64,000 nt of DNA, taken from contig JALLLS010000006.1 of the NCBI GenBank assembly GCA_025094145.1, positions 310,001-374,000 of the forward strand. The letters run 5' to 3'. The notes below the pieces were generated by a model. The model was not told the DNA's origin. It made no database searches and worked only from the letters and a program-made list of their open reading frames with translations. A program made the translations under genes and the position numbers. Shown here piece by piece: positions 21,850 to 32,640 of this stretch. The DNA comes from Spinellus fusiger (Eukaryota; Mucoromycota; Mucoromycetes; Mucorales; Phycomycetaceae). Numbering within the stretch: position 1 is the first letter of the stretch; each line of letters starts with the position of its first letter.

Positions 21850-22936
21850 CTAATCCAGATCAAAAAACTCTTCATTGTCATCCACTGTATCCATAGCATC
21901 ATGAAAATCATCTTCAGGCTCAGAAAGAGCAGTAGAGGAACCTGAGAGAACAGCAGAAGTAAAATCCACCATTGTCATGTGTTGATGCTTGTAGTGGTTG
22001 TGGAAGGTTGTTGAGAAAGTCCAGTTGCCCAGAGTCACAATATCATCCAAGGCAATACCTTGTGCCAGTACACGGGAAGAGGCAATAGAGCAAATGGAAA
22101 CCTTGTCTTTTGTAGACTTGTTGATAAATCTACATAACCAGGTGGAGATAGTGGTGGCCTTGACAGGAGTGTGTTTGACTGGTGAGATTATGAATAATGT
22201 TGAGTCTTGCAACCTTGGAGGAGAAACCAAAGGGTAATCTCTTAGACAAGAGAAGCAGACAAGTGGACAAAGAGAAAAGTTGGAGTGTGAGTGTACTGTA
22301 AATGGCTTGATGATAGCCTGTTTCTTTTGCCTTTCCTTGGGAGCCACCACAGAGAACAAGAGACAGTCATCTTTGATAATACAGGAAGAAAAGGGAATTC
22401 TTTCTGTCTAAAGGTCTGAGAAAAGCAACCATTGCTAGTAAGAAAGCCAGTTTTTGCTGTAACAGGGAGAATGAAGTATCCAAAGAAGAAGAGATTCCTT
22501 GAGCATACTCAATGGATGGACTCATGTCTATGGTTGGCTTGTGCAGGGAAACAGGTGGTGCCAAGTGACTCAGAGCATTGAAGAACATCTGCAAAAGTGC
22601 ATGCTCATGAATGGGTTCTGGAGTCAAATTGAGGTACAGTATGGCAGACCTGGCCATTTGCAATGTACCAACTTTTAGCTGTCTGTTGTTGCATGAGGAA
22701 GAAAGAAAATTGATGAGGTCTTGCACCAAGAATTGAGATATCAAAACTGGGGGATGCTGTTGGAGGGCCCATTTGATGAAAGCATTTTGGTAAATGCAGT
22801 ACCCTTTGTTGGTTGTGGTATTGGAAGTATACTGGTGCATGAGCATTGTTGCTGTTTCAGGTGCTAGGCTGATGTTGGTAAATTTGTTTCTGAGAGTCTC
22901 CAAACAGATAGCATCCAGTTGTGCTGTAGTGGCCAT
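21850..22936 (-). pseudogene. DIRS tyrosine recombinase, frameshifted and lacking catalytic residues
   Basis: The N-terminal SAM-like region starts 'MATTAQLDAICLETLRNKF' and runs to 'FLAMVAFLRPLD'. Near 22412 the frame shifts to '...SSCIIKDDCLLFSVVAPKERQKK', giving the catalytic half with 'GIALDDIVTLGNW' and 'STTFHNHYKH'. Where the family has His-Ser-Ile-Arg the sequence reads Cys-Ser-Ile-Ala, so two of the conserved catalytic positions are gone. Confidence 0.75.
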
Positions 22937-24761
22937 GGTGTTGTTGGTGTGGTTGTCTGAATGTGCTGGTGGGAGAGGAACAGTGGAGGTGCTTGAGCCA
23001 TAGCCTGGATCATGGGGAACCAGAGGGCACTCAGCCAGAATGGTACTACTACTGTAGCTAATGGGATTCTTTCCCTTACCAATTTTGCAAGAACTCTGGT
23101 GATCAGATTCCAAGGTGGATTGATGTAGGGATTTTTCCACTGAGACCAGCTCATGGTGAATGCATCTGTGTGTATTGCTCCTGGGTCTGGTGTCCACAAT
23201 ATATACTTTGGAAGGAGGTGGGAGGTGCAATCTGCAAACAGGTCTATTGAGTGAGGGCCCCATGCTCTCTGAATCAAATTGAAGCTTGAGGGCTTGATTT
23301 GCCACATATTCTTAGTAAACGTCCTCCTAGACTCAAAATCTGCCACTACGTTTTGCTGTCCATTGATGTGTTGTGCCTAGATGGACAGATTGTTCTTGAG
23401 ACACCACTTCCACAGGATTGTGGCCAGGTACATCAGGTCCAAGGCTTTGTCCCACCTTGCTTGTTGATGTAGGAGAGCAAGGTTGTATTGTCTGTCCTGA
23501 TCAAGATAGTGGTATTCTTCAATTGTGGGAATGTCAGTAGGGCTAATTGGGCTGCCTTCAGTTCCCTCCAATTGATTGAGTAGTTTGTCTCCTCTGCTGT
23601 CCAGAATCCATGGGCACGGTGGTTCTTCCAGCTGCATCCCCATCCTGTATTGCTGGCATCCACATATAGGGTCTCTGGTGGTGTAGTGGGGATCCAGGAT
23701 CTCCCATTCCAGTTCTTGAGGTTGTTGAGCCACCATTTCAACTCCACTATGCAGTTCTGATCCATTGTCTGCAGGACATCCCAATCCTTCTCTGTATGAA
23801 CATGAATGTTCTTGAATTGTAGGAGGTGTTGAGTGTACAGACAGGCAGGGAAGATTGCAAATGTTGCTGCTTTGAGATGCATGGTCAGGCTGTGGACTAT
23901 TTAGGGTGTTTGGGAGGGGGACTTCAATATCTGCTGGATGGATTTCTGTATGTCTCTCAGCTTCTTGCCTGGCAGAGATGCCATCATTGTAGTTGTATCC
24001 AATGAGAAGCCTAGGTGTTCCAGTACTTGCTTGGGCTGTAGGTCTGATTTCTTGAGGTTGACTAACCATCCTAACTGTTGAAGTTTCTTGACTACCATCT
24101 CTGTGTGGAGAGAGGCCTGTTGGGGCAATTCTGCTGCAATAATCCAGTCATCAAGATAGCTCAATACTCTTATTCCTTGGGTGCAAGCCCACTCCAGCAC
24201 AGGCCTGGTTACCTTTGTGAACAACCATGGAACCACTGAAAGACCAAAAGGGGTAGTACACCATTGGTACACCTGCAATTTCCATTGGAAGTGTGAGAAA
24301 GGGCAGGAGTCTGGGTGCACAGAAATGTGGAGAAAAGCATCTGAAAGATTGATGGATGTCAGGTAGTCTTTGGGGCAGAGCATGAGTGAGACTTCTTTGA
24401 GTGTCTCCATCTTGAAGTGAGGGGCATTGACATACTGATTCAACTTCTTGAGGTTGAACACTGGCCTGGAGCCTCCATCCTTCTTGGGAATGACAAACAT
24501 TGAGCTGTAGAAGCCTGGCGTTTTCTGTACTTCTTGTTCTGATACTGTTTGTATTGCATTCTTTGCCAGTAGTTGTTGTATTTCTGTCTCCAAGAGAACA
24601 GACTGTTGTGCATTGTATGCAATGATCAGAGTTGGTTTGTAAGAAAAAGGGGGTAAAGCATGGAAGGGGATGTTGAACCCCTGAGAAATTGTGTTTTGTA
24701 GCCATGCATTGGTAGAAAGTGTGGTCCAATGTGAAGCAAACTGGCTAAGTCTCCCACCCAC
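22864..24761 (-). pseudogene. DIRS reverse transcriptase, RNase H and methyltransferase-like region
   Basis: The reverse transcriptase frame (24761-23901) has 'FVIPKKDGGSRPVFNLKKLN', 'YLTSINLSDAFLHISVHP', 'TPFGLSVVPWLFTKV' and the intact active site 'YLDDWII'. The RNase H frame (to 23433) has 'TLYVDASNTGWGC', 'INWRELKAAQLALL' and 'ILIRTDNTT'. The last frame (23346-22864) shows 'WGPHSIDLFAD', 'DPGAIHTDAFTMSW' and 'NPPWNLITRVLAKL', the DIRS methyltransferase-like block. These parts lie in different frames, so the original polyprotein is interrupted at least twice. Confidence 0.85.
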
Positions 24762-25731
24762 TTTGCCTTCTGTTGAAGGAATTACTGATGCTGGGGCTTC
24801 CTGAAGGGATTGTTGCTGTTGTAGTGACCTTTGTGCTGGTTGGCCATTGCACTATCCTTGGGCTTGTTTTGGTAATGGGGATGGCTGTTGCCATTCTGGG
24901 CATTGCTGTGTTTGTAACCACCCTGCTGAGAAGACAGACCAAATCAAAAAAACTGCAAAGGCATTTCAGGGGGCCAGAAGAACCAGGAGAACCAGTGTAA
25001 CTGTTGAATTGTCTTGGGGGCTTGTGTGTGCTGGCCTCACGGTACACCTTGTTGGCTGCTGTTTGTCTGGAGAGCATGGCCTGCAAATCTGCACTGGACA
25101 TAGTGTAATCATGTGCATTATTGGTCTTTGCTGAGAAGGTAGGGTTGAAGGCTCTAGCAGCAATCTCATTGCAAGATTGTGTAATGGCAGTACATGAATG
25201 AAGGAGCAACTCCCTATGATCACATAGCATCTTGGCATAGCATTCCATATTTGTGTTGTTGAGTTTGGCCAAGGTAAGTTCATGGATGAGGATATCCAAG
25301 GGGCAGAAAGAGGCAGAGAGCATGTACTGCATATTCCTGAGAGACCTATCTTCCTTCTGTTGGCCTTTGTTCATTCTCTTCTCAACCTCAGGTAGAGTAG
25401 AAGGCGCCTTGTAGTCTATTCCCACAATACTGGGGTAGGACTCAATTATCCATTTCCGGGATTCTTCTTCTATAAGAGGAGAAGTGTGCAACAGACAATC
25501 TATACCAAACTGTTTATTCAAGAACTCTGAAGGAGTCCATTTGTAAGAAGGACAAACTGGGAAAGGATGTAAAGTAACAGGACCATCTGCTGCCTGTGCT
25601 GGCATGTTGGCAACCATAGGTTCAGCCTGGGGAGACACCTGGAGAGCTTGCTGTTGGCCAAGAGCCAAAACCACCTTGCACAATGAAGCAATTTGCTGTT
25701 GCAAAGCCTGGATACTTTCTTTGGTAGACAT
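24745..25731 (-). pseudogene. DIRS gag-like ORF
   Basis: It opens 'MSTKESIQALQQQIASLCKV' with a coiled-coil-like N-terminus, then a conserved central region ('ESRKWIIESYPSIVGIDYKAPS'), and ends in a low-complexity Ser/Thr/Asn tail. It overlaps the reverse transcriptase frame slightly. The position fits gag; sequence alone gives no further function. Confidence 0.65.
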
Positions 25732-25791
25732 TTGTAATAATAATAAGAGTATATGAACCAATTAATGTGGTAATGACTGAGCAAAAAAGAA

Positions 25792-25895
25792 GATTAACTT
25801 AACAATAGCTCAAAAAAGCTTTTACTTATACTTTGAAAAATTGCTCTGAGCTTTAATAAAAAGAAGATAAAGCACATTTATTCCTATTTTGTTTC
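25792..25895. repeat. DIRS right inverted terminal repeat
   Basis: Reverse complement of 21553-21656, with few differences (for example TTTCCAACAG against the left-end CCAGAGGAAA flank). Confidence 0.9.
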
Positions 25896-25937
25896 CAACA
25901 GTCTCATACAATTCTTGAGAGAATTTATTTGACCTTG

Positions 25938-25953
25938 AATTTCTATTGAATAT
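25938..25953. repeat. LINE-D target-site duplication, left copy
   Basis: AATTTCTATTGAATAT; identical to 31808-31823 at the other end of LINE-D. Its first five bases are the DIRS right end. Confidence 0.88.
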
Positions 25954-28900
25954 ATTTTTTGTATTCTTTATTGACTAGGCTGACACATTATGATGTGCGG
26001 CACTTAAATAATAGTAAAGGTCACATGGACTAAGCAAAAAGAAAGGAAGAAAAAAACTAGATAAAATGAATAATACATTAGAGAAGAAAGAAAAAGGAAG
26101 GAAGGAAGAAAAAGCACACTTCAAGACACCATGGACTGCAGAGCCACCACTAAAGAAGAAGCCTTACTTGCCACAACACCAGGGAGAAAAGGAGCAGAGT
26201 CAAAAATAAAAGCCCAGTGGGCATGCCAAATTGCCTGCACTGTAGCAGCCACTACCAGAACACCAAGGTCAGCATTTGGCAGAGAAAGAGGACAACAAGA
26301 AGACATCAAAGATTAGACATCCTTGAGATGCCAAGAAGAACACCAACAAGAGAGAACAACACTCCATACATGCCTCTTCCCAGAACAGAGAAACAGAAAA
26401 TGATCCTGGTCTTCCACCAAAGCAGAACAGAACAAGCAAAGGGGAGAAGAAAATTGGACAGACAGGACACAGTGCATTCTGCTGCAAGTGAGCAAATAAC
26501 CCCAAAGAGTTTTCCACCAAACAGTGCAAGTGTTGTGAGGGATCCAAAGATGCCAGAAATGCTTCCACACAACTGCAGAAGGAGAATGAGAAGACAAAGG
26601 AGGCAGCAAGTGGTGGCAAAGAGAAGAAGTATGGGCCTTGACCAGACTTTGCTTGCTAATTTGTATGATCTCCAAAAGAGAAGAAAAGCCAGTGGATGGT
26701 GGAGAGGTGGAAGATGCCAGCACAAAGCCAGACAAGAACCACAACCAAAGCTATCCAGTTCAAAAGCATGGAAGACAAACACCTTGGCAAAGTTGAGCTT
26801 GGGTGCAACAAAAGGCAGAAGGAAACCCCAAACAGTAGACAGAGGCAATGTTAGCAAGGTAGGAGCATCCATACTAACATGCATTGGGAGAGAAGACACA
26901 GGCAAAGAAGAGCAACCATGATGAATTGGGCACAGGGAAGATGGACAGTTGCGCAGATGTCAAGGAAACAGAAGAGCAACAGAGGCAGAAGGTGCTTGGA
27001 AGTACAGAGGCAGAAGAAAATCCAAGTAGCTAAGTACAAAAGAAGTAGTAGTAGTAGACAAAGAAGAAAAAGAAGAAGAGTTGGTTAAGAGAGGAAGGAT
27101 CCAATGTAATTGGAGAGCCTTTTGCTGACTGGCAGGGTCTAACAAACCAATGCCACCACACCTATGAGGTTGGCACAACAGATCCCACCCAGGACTACCA
27201 AAACTGAGGTTAAGGTATCCACAAACAAGTCCATGGACAGCAGCAAAGAAAGAGATGGGAGCAGGGGTCACATATAGGACATGCCAGAGAGTGCTGAGGA
27301 GCAAGGAATTGGCCACAAGGCTCTTACCCCAAACAGAAAGGTGATGCTGCAACATGATGTTGCATTGCCTCTCCAACTTCTCCAGAAGAGCCAAACAAAA
27401 GTGATCCAACTGGGTTGGGTGCAACAACAGAGGAAAGCCAAGGTAACAGACATCATGGACTGCGTGACTATCATGGCAACATGATATGTCAGAGGCATCC
27501 AGCACAGGACCCCAGTTGTGAACAAAATGCCCTGAAAGAGCAACTGCAATGGTCTTGCTGAGGTTTACCTGAGCATTAGATGCCAGGCCAAACACTGAGA
27601 GAATCTCAAGAAGAGAAGCAAGCTCACCAGGAGACAAAAGGAAAACCAGAAGGTCATCAGCATAAGCCAGTGCCTTCAAGGGAGGAGGCAGAACCAGAGG
27701 AACAATGGAAGACAACAATGAAGGAACACCAAAACAGAAGCCTTGAAGAGAAGAGGAAGCAAGAATGGTACTGAGCAATGGCTCAAAGGCAAGGTTAAAT
27801 AAAAGAGGAGAGAGAGGATCTCCTTGTTGCAACCCACAACCCTGAGGGAACAGGGAGGACACAAAGCCATTCACATTGATGTGAATCTTGGTTGAGAAAA
27901 ACAACAAGCACACAGTGTCCACAAAGACCACAGGAAAACCAAAACAAGAGAGCACCAAACAAAGATACCTTGGATGTACCTGATTGTATGCCTTCTCTTG
28001 ATCCAGCAAGAGAGCAACACCAGGATCCTTTGCCAATTGGGCATGTTGCATAACAAGGTGCATTAGCAAACCATTGTCAGCAATAAAACAATTGGCCATG
28101 AAATCCGTTTGATAGGGAGTAATCAGAGGGCCAAGACAAAACCAAAGTCAAGAAGTAATGATCTTGGTGAAGATCTTAGCATCACAGTTGATAAGTGAAA
28201 TGGGATACCAATTCTTCAAAAGAGAAGGGTCACCAGCCTTTGGTAAAAGTACCAACACTGTTTCCAACCAAGAAGAAGGAAAAACACCAAACAATGCATC
28301 CTGATAAACCTGTTAAGCCAACTCTTACACAAAGGAATGTCTGAACAACCTTCTCCACAAGGGATAGGGAAGTCCATCCAAACCAGGGCTCAAGTTGCTG
28401 GGTGTATTGTTCAAAATAAACAGGATCTCTTCAAGAGTAATCTTGTCAAGCAGAGAGGCAGAAGAAAAAGCAGACAAAAGAGCAGAAGAAGGAATGTTGT
28501 TGAGCAAAGACTCACCAGAGACAAAGTCAATGGGGTCTGCAGTGTACAGGTCTTGGTAGAATTGGCGTGCATGCCCAAGCATATCTGCCATCAAGGAAAA
28601 AAGGTCACCAGAAACAGGATCCCAAAGTGAGGTAATGGACTTTGCAGTCATTCTTTGTTTGATAGTCCTAAAAAAATAGGAATTGGATTGCTTGCCCTGT
28701 TCAGACCACTTGACACCAGCATGCTGGGCAAGATTGGTGGTTCAGGTCTGCTGTAAATTGGCAAGGTCAGCCTCAACACTAGAAAGATCCAGAGAGGGCA
28801 ACAAAGAAAGAAGTTGGGTGCAAGTATGGTTGAGCTGATGCTCCACTGACCAACAGTGACATTAATACTTCTTGGCATAGGCCAAGGAAAGATGCCTGAT

Positions 28901-29371
28901 GGCTTGCTTGAGCAAATCCCAGCAACAACCAGCAGAGACAGAGACATCCACAGGAAGAAGAAAGAAAGCACAATCCAGCAGATCCACTAACAAATCCTCA
29001 AACTCATCGTGATCCAGGTACACTGTGTTGAATCTCCAGACACCAAGTCCAGAGTGGTGAGACAGAGAGATCAAAGCCACAAGCAGACTATGGTCAGTCC
29101 AACTTGGGTTGACAAAAGGAACTTCTGGTACAGAAGTGGCAATGGTAGTGGGTCAAAGAATGTAATCAATGCACATCCAAGAACAGCTGCTGTAGAAGGT
29201 GGGTAGTGGTGCTGAGAGTGGTGCCATGATGGCATCAAGAAAGTGTTGATGCCGATACACTAGCCATTCACTAGTGAAGGCTGTGTGTTGGTGAAGGTTG
29301 GCATTGAAGTTGCCAAGAACAAATGTTGGGACTGAGGAAGGAAGTGAGGTGAGTGTCAAAACAAGTAACAG

Positions 29372-30027
29372 TGTTGTGTTCCAACTTCAATCCAAAGATT
29401 CTCTATGAATAAGTCAACACAAGTAGTGTGCTGTGACATTCAGAATACTCTATGAAAGCTTGAGTGCACACAAGTAACATAGTACATCTCTGTATCATCT
29501 CACTGATTGGTCATAACTACAAATCACCTTCTAAAGCTCAGTGTACTATTGGACACTTAACAAGAGCCATCTTCATTAATAATCCTAACAGAACAATATT
29601 GACCTATCAGAGTCAATTGAGTAAAGACTCATAATAATTAATGGTTTCAATAATGGAGTGCTTATCCCAGGAACAAACCATAGGGTTGAATCTAATAATA
29701 CTACAACTAAGTAAAACATATGAGCTAACCATAAGGTGGCAGTTATTAATACTACCATAAGGTAGTAATATAGACACCGACCATAAGGTCAAAGAGAGTG
29801 AATTCTACCATAAGGTAGAATGTCCCCACCAACTATTTAGTTGTAATTGTGAAGCAGCCATAAGGTTGACTATCATAACTACCATAAGGTAGAGTAGATT
29901 ATCCTACCATAAGGTAGAAGCCACTGAAGGATAAGCACCCCCCAAAAGTATAAATAGTGAACCTTTCTTTACTCAATAAAAGATATCTTTGTTCAGTCTC
30001 ATTAATCTACCTGTCCAAACAATCTCA
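29372..30027 (+). mobile_element. Solo LTR 1, inserted in LINE-D
   Basis: Starts TGTTGTGTTCC and ends AATCTCA (TG...CA). It is flanked by AACAG (29367-29371) and GACAG (30028-30032), a 5-bp target duplication with one change. It shares length-wise similarity with LTR 2 at 33223-33750, including both ends and the block TGACATTCAGAATACTCTAT. TATAAATA near 29949 followed by AATAAAAG near 29975 suggests the U3-R order on the plus strand. No internal retrotransposon sequence is present. Confidence 0.9.
29677..29915. repeat. Phased palindromic ACCATAAGGT array inside LTR 1
   Basis: Boxes start at 29677 (ACCATAGGGT), 29728, 29754, 29780, 29807, 29857 (GCCATAAGGT), 29881 and 29906. Spacings are 51, 26, 26, 27, 50, 24 and 25 bp, that is one or two multiples of about 25.5 bp. 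The two skipped positions hold weak or altered boxes (29832 reads AACTATTTAGTT). Flanks stay self-complementary although their bases change (CTACC...GGTAG, GACC...GGTC, AACC...GGTT). Confidence 0.9.
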
Positions 30028-30764
30028 GACAGGAAGAAAGGATAGTGTTTGCTGTATATTGTAGGTCCATAGACTACCACTACAATAAATAGATCAATGC
30101 AGTTTTTGGTGTGTGAGACCTGAACAGCAAGGATCCTATCATCTACAGAAGTGTACAGATGGGTTAGCAGTAAGTGAGTGTGAAAAGAGACAAGGCCACA
30201 GTGCTGAGTCCAAAGACTAGACTGGGCTTGGAAGAGAAGATTGAGGGAGGAGTGGTGTTCAGGAGTGGTGTGGGTTTCCTGCAGAGCAAGAAGTGACAGA
30301 GAAGGGAAAGGGAACAAAGGTGGCAAAGAAGGAGTGACTTAGGAGAAGAATGACTATGTACAAGTGAGGAGAGCCCTCTCACATTGAGGGTCCCTAATTG
30401 GGTAGGGCCAACACTCATAATTCCATGGCATTGACCTTGGTGGGGTCAGCAGTAGATGAAGAGGAAGAAGCAGCAGGCAAAGGAGTGACAGGCATAGTTT
30501 TCTGGGAACAAGTTCCATAGGAGGTGGTCTTGGTGGTGGATTTGGTGGTCTTGGTGGTGGTGGTGGCGTTCTTGTGCATGGCAATCACAGCCTCACAAAG
30601 GCAGAGACAATGCTCAGTATTGTGGGGAGCCCACATACTGTTGCTGGTGCTGGTGTTGGAGACATCATACATCTCACTGTCAATCTCTATTGAATCTTTC
30701 AGCTTGGTAGTCTTCTCCTGGGAGAGAGACTCAAAAACCTGCCTTGTCAGGGCAATGTCCATGT

Positions 30765-31748
30765 TCACGTCCATGGCATCCCTGTTGTTGCTGTTGTTAC
30801 TGTTGCTGTTATTGCTGTTGTTGTTGTTGGTGGTGGTGGTATTGGTGTAGCAGCTACCTCTTTGGCAGCCTTCTTGGCAGCACGTTCTGCCTCAGCAGCA
30901 GCAATCTCCTTGGTATGCTGTTTGGCAGTGGCTTTCTCAGTGGCCCTGGTCTCTGGATGAGAGGGGCATTTCTGATCATTGGCCTTGTGGCCAGCTACAC
31001 CACAACGGTGGCAATGGGGAGCAAGAGCAGGATGCACCTCACAGTCTTTTTTCAGGTGCCCTTCCTGGCAGCAGTACCAGCAGTAGGGAGGGATGCCCTT
31101 GACACAGATCTTGACAGGGGCACTGATGGAGCCTCCAAGGTGGAGAAGGCAGCAAAGGGGTTGGACATTGTCCACATCAGAGATGTCCAGAAGAACTGAG
31201 GCCTCACCTCAGAAAATCTTGTGCTCATCCACATAAGCACAAAGGTGTACAACCTTGCCATAAGACTGGAATGCCTCAACAATAGGTGCCTGCAAATCCC
31301 TCTTGGGGTGGCAACAGGGGATCTGGTATAGGTTGACCTTTACCAAGTTGGCATCTGAGGCAAGCCCAGCAGAAGCAATGACCCTCATGTTGTTAAAGGA
31401 CACACCTTCAGAGGTGGCCTTAAGGTGCATCTTGGGGTCCTTGAATATGACCTCCTGTATGAGTTCCTTGGCTCTGGTGTAGCATGTGGTAATGGCAACC
31501 ACTGCACCCAGTTGGTGGATCAAGACTGGGGCAATGTCTTGAGACTTGGCCTGTTTGCCAAAGTTGAATACAACACACTCAGGGTGCATTGTGCAAGCCC
31601 ATGCAGATGTAACAGGGTCCACATGGCAAAGAGACTCACAGCCAGGAGCCATGAAGATATGAAGTGCCTTATTAGGGCAACAAATAAATGGCCTCAGGCC
31701 AGTAAATTTTTTATTAATGCCATTCCATGGCATTGTTTTCTCAATCAT
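30765..31748 (-). pseudogene. LINE-D ORF1 with CCHC zinc knuckles, one stop codon
   Basis: Starts 'MIEKTMPWNGINKKFTGLRP'. A TGA near 31207 follows 'AYVDEHKIF'. The same frame then continues with 'VKICVKGIPPYCWYCCQEGH' and two zinc-knuckle-like clusters (C-x2-C-x4-H-x4-C, then C-x2-C-x4-H), and an Ala/Lys/Glu-rich tail. It is an RNA-binding gag-like protein by family. Confidence 0.8.
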
Positions 31749-31807
31749 GAATGCAAAAAAGTTTAGATTTGTTGTGTGAGTTGGTATGGAAATGTTGTGG
31801 AAAGTGC

Positions 31808-31823
31808 AATTTCTATTGAATAT
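31808..31823. repeat. LINE-D target-site duplication, right copy
   Basis: Identical to 25938-25953. The bases to its right are therefore the original right flank of the DIRS insertion. Confidence 0.88.
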
Positions 31824-32640
31824 CTCTACTTTTAAATGACATCATTCATTCAAAATAATGGTGTGTTTTTTAAACTAATATTTTATTCTTTAAATACTTC
31901 ATATTAAAATTGTAGGATATAGATAGAGAATACTAGTTGTTGTAGAAAGCAAATATTAGACAGTAGATTTGTTTTAACAATTGTAAGGATATTTATACTA
32001 ATGTTAAGAATCTATAATCAAATTATATTTGCTAATGGTAAATGATACATTAGCTGCAATGATAATATTTGTGAACTCTTACAATAAGATAGTTATCCCA
32101 AAACTTCATATATTGATTGAAAGAAAAGCTATTTATATTATTAAAATACTTCTATGTTATAGATAGGTTAATTGATTTCAATAAGGTATTTATATCTATT
32201 TAATAATCAATCATCAGTAAAATGATTATTTTTCTTATATTATGAAAAACATAAGATACATAGTTACATAGTTTCATCTGATAATAGAAAATTCTGTTTA
32301 ATGATAGGTAAAGGGCTTGCTGTGATGACTTATCTCTATCTTTAAACTTTATATCTTGTTTCAATAAAGTAACCATACAAGTACATTTCAAAGTATTTTT
32401 ATTTTTATTTTTGGGTATAATTTGCTATTCACACATTGGGCATGTTAGCCACCCTATGAGAACTTTTGAAAAATTAAGATATACATATAAACACTTTCAA
32501 ATACAAAAGTGGAAAAAAGAAACAGAAAGATAAGAGTAGATAAAACCTCAAAATGAGGGAAAAAATGAAGAGAAATATGAGAAATGAGAGAAAATGACAA
32601 TGCAGACATACATTAGTTTGAGCCTAGTCCTACAAGCTTT
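31824..32640. other. Very AT-rich non-coding stretch in the transposon island
   Basis: About 0.8 kb with long A/T runs and no open frame of note. No element can be assigned. Confidence 0.5.

Larger units (their letters stand above)
21536..25942 (-). mobile_element. DIRS-type tyrosine-recombinase retrotransposon, degenerate
   Basis: Read on the minus strand the order is gag, reverse transcriptase, RNase H, methyltransferase-like region, tyrosine recombinase: the DIRS order. Its ends are inverted repeats and it has an internal complementary region beside the recombinase end that joins the complements of both termini. That layout is diagnostic for DIRS. The ends were set from that internal copy: the joined termini meet at AATT. 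Several frames are broken, so it is probably dead. DIRS elements are known from Mucoromycota. Confidence 0.92.
26100..30418 (-). pseudogene. LINE-D ORF2: endonuclease, reverse transcriptase, C-terminal zinc region, broken
   Basis: The endonuclease starts 'TLNVRGLSS', continues 'LLALQETHTT' and 'VVVVYGPTI', is cut by the solo LTR (29372-30027), and resumes at 'FVLGNFNANL'. The reverse transcriptase gives 'NTPSNLSPGLDGLPYPLWR', 'VALLLDQEKAYNQVHPRYL', 'GCGLQQGDPLSPLLFNLAFEPLL' and 'AYADDLLVF'. The C-terminal zinc-binding part is spread over more than one frame (26300-26750). Frame changes are also needed around 28100-28900. It is not translatable as one protein. Confidence 0.83.
25954..31807 (-). 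mobile_element. LINE-D: full-length non-LTR retrotransposon (L1-like lineage), interrupted by a solo LTR
   Basis: It is framed by a 16-bp direct repeat. Read on the minus strand: 5' end at 31807, zinc-knuckle ORF1, AP endonuclease, reverse transcriptase, and a zf-RVT-like C-terminus ('VEDQDHFLFLC...VW'), with the A-rich 3' end next to 25954. The insertion lies exactly on the right junction of the DIRS element, so it is younger than DIRS. A solo LTR sits in its endonuclease region. The active site AYADD is intact, but frames are broken. By family it resembles the Grem-LINE1 group described from Mucor pericentric DNA; that link is a guess. Confidence 0.88.

Noticed and set aside
26217..26921. 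Plus-strand ORF of 234 codons
   Set aside because: It is the antisense of the LINE-D C-terminal zinc region; its Lys/Arg/Gln-rich peptide has no domain features.
29677..29915. CRISPR-like pattern (regularly spaced short palindromes)
   Set aside because: The repeats are only about 10 bp, their flanks vary, it lies in a eukaryotic solo LTR, and there is no cas gene.
30524..31199. Plus-strand Leu/Val/Cys-rich ORFs
   Set aside because: They mirror the Ala/Thr-rich tail and zinc knuckles of LINE-D ORF1 on the minus strand.
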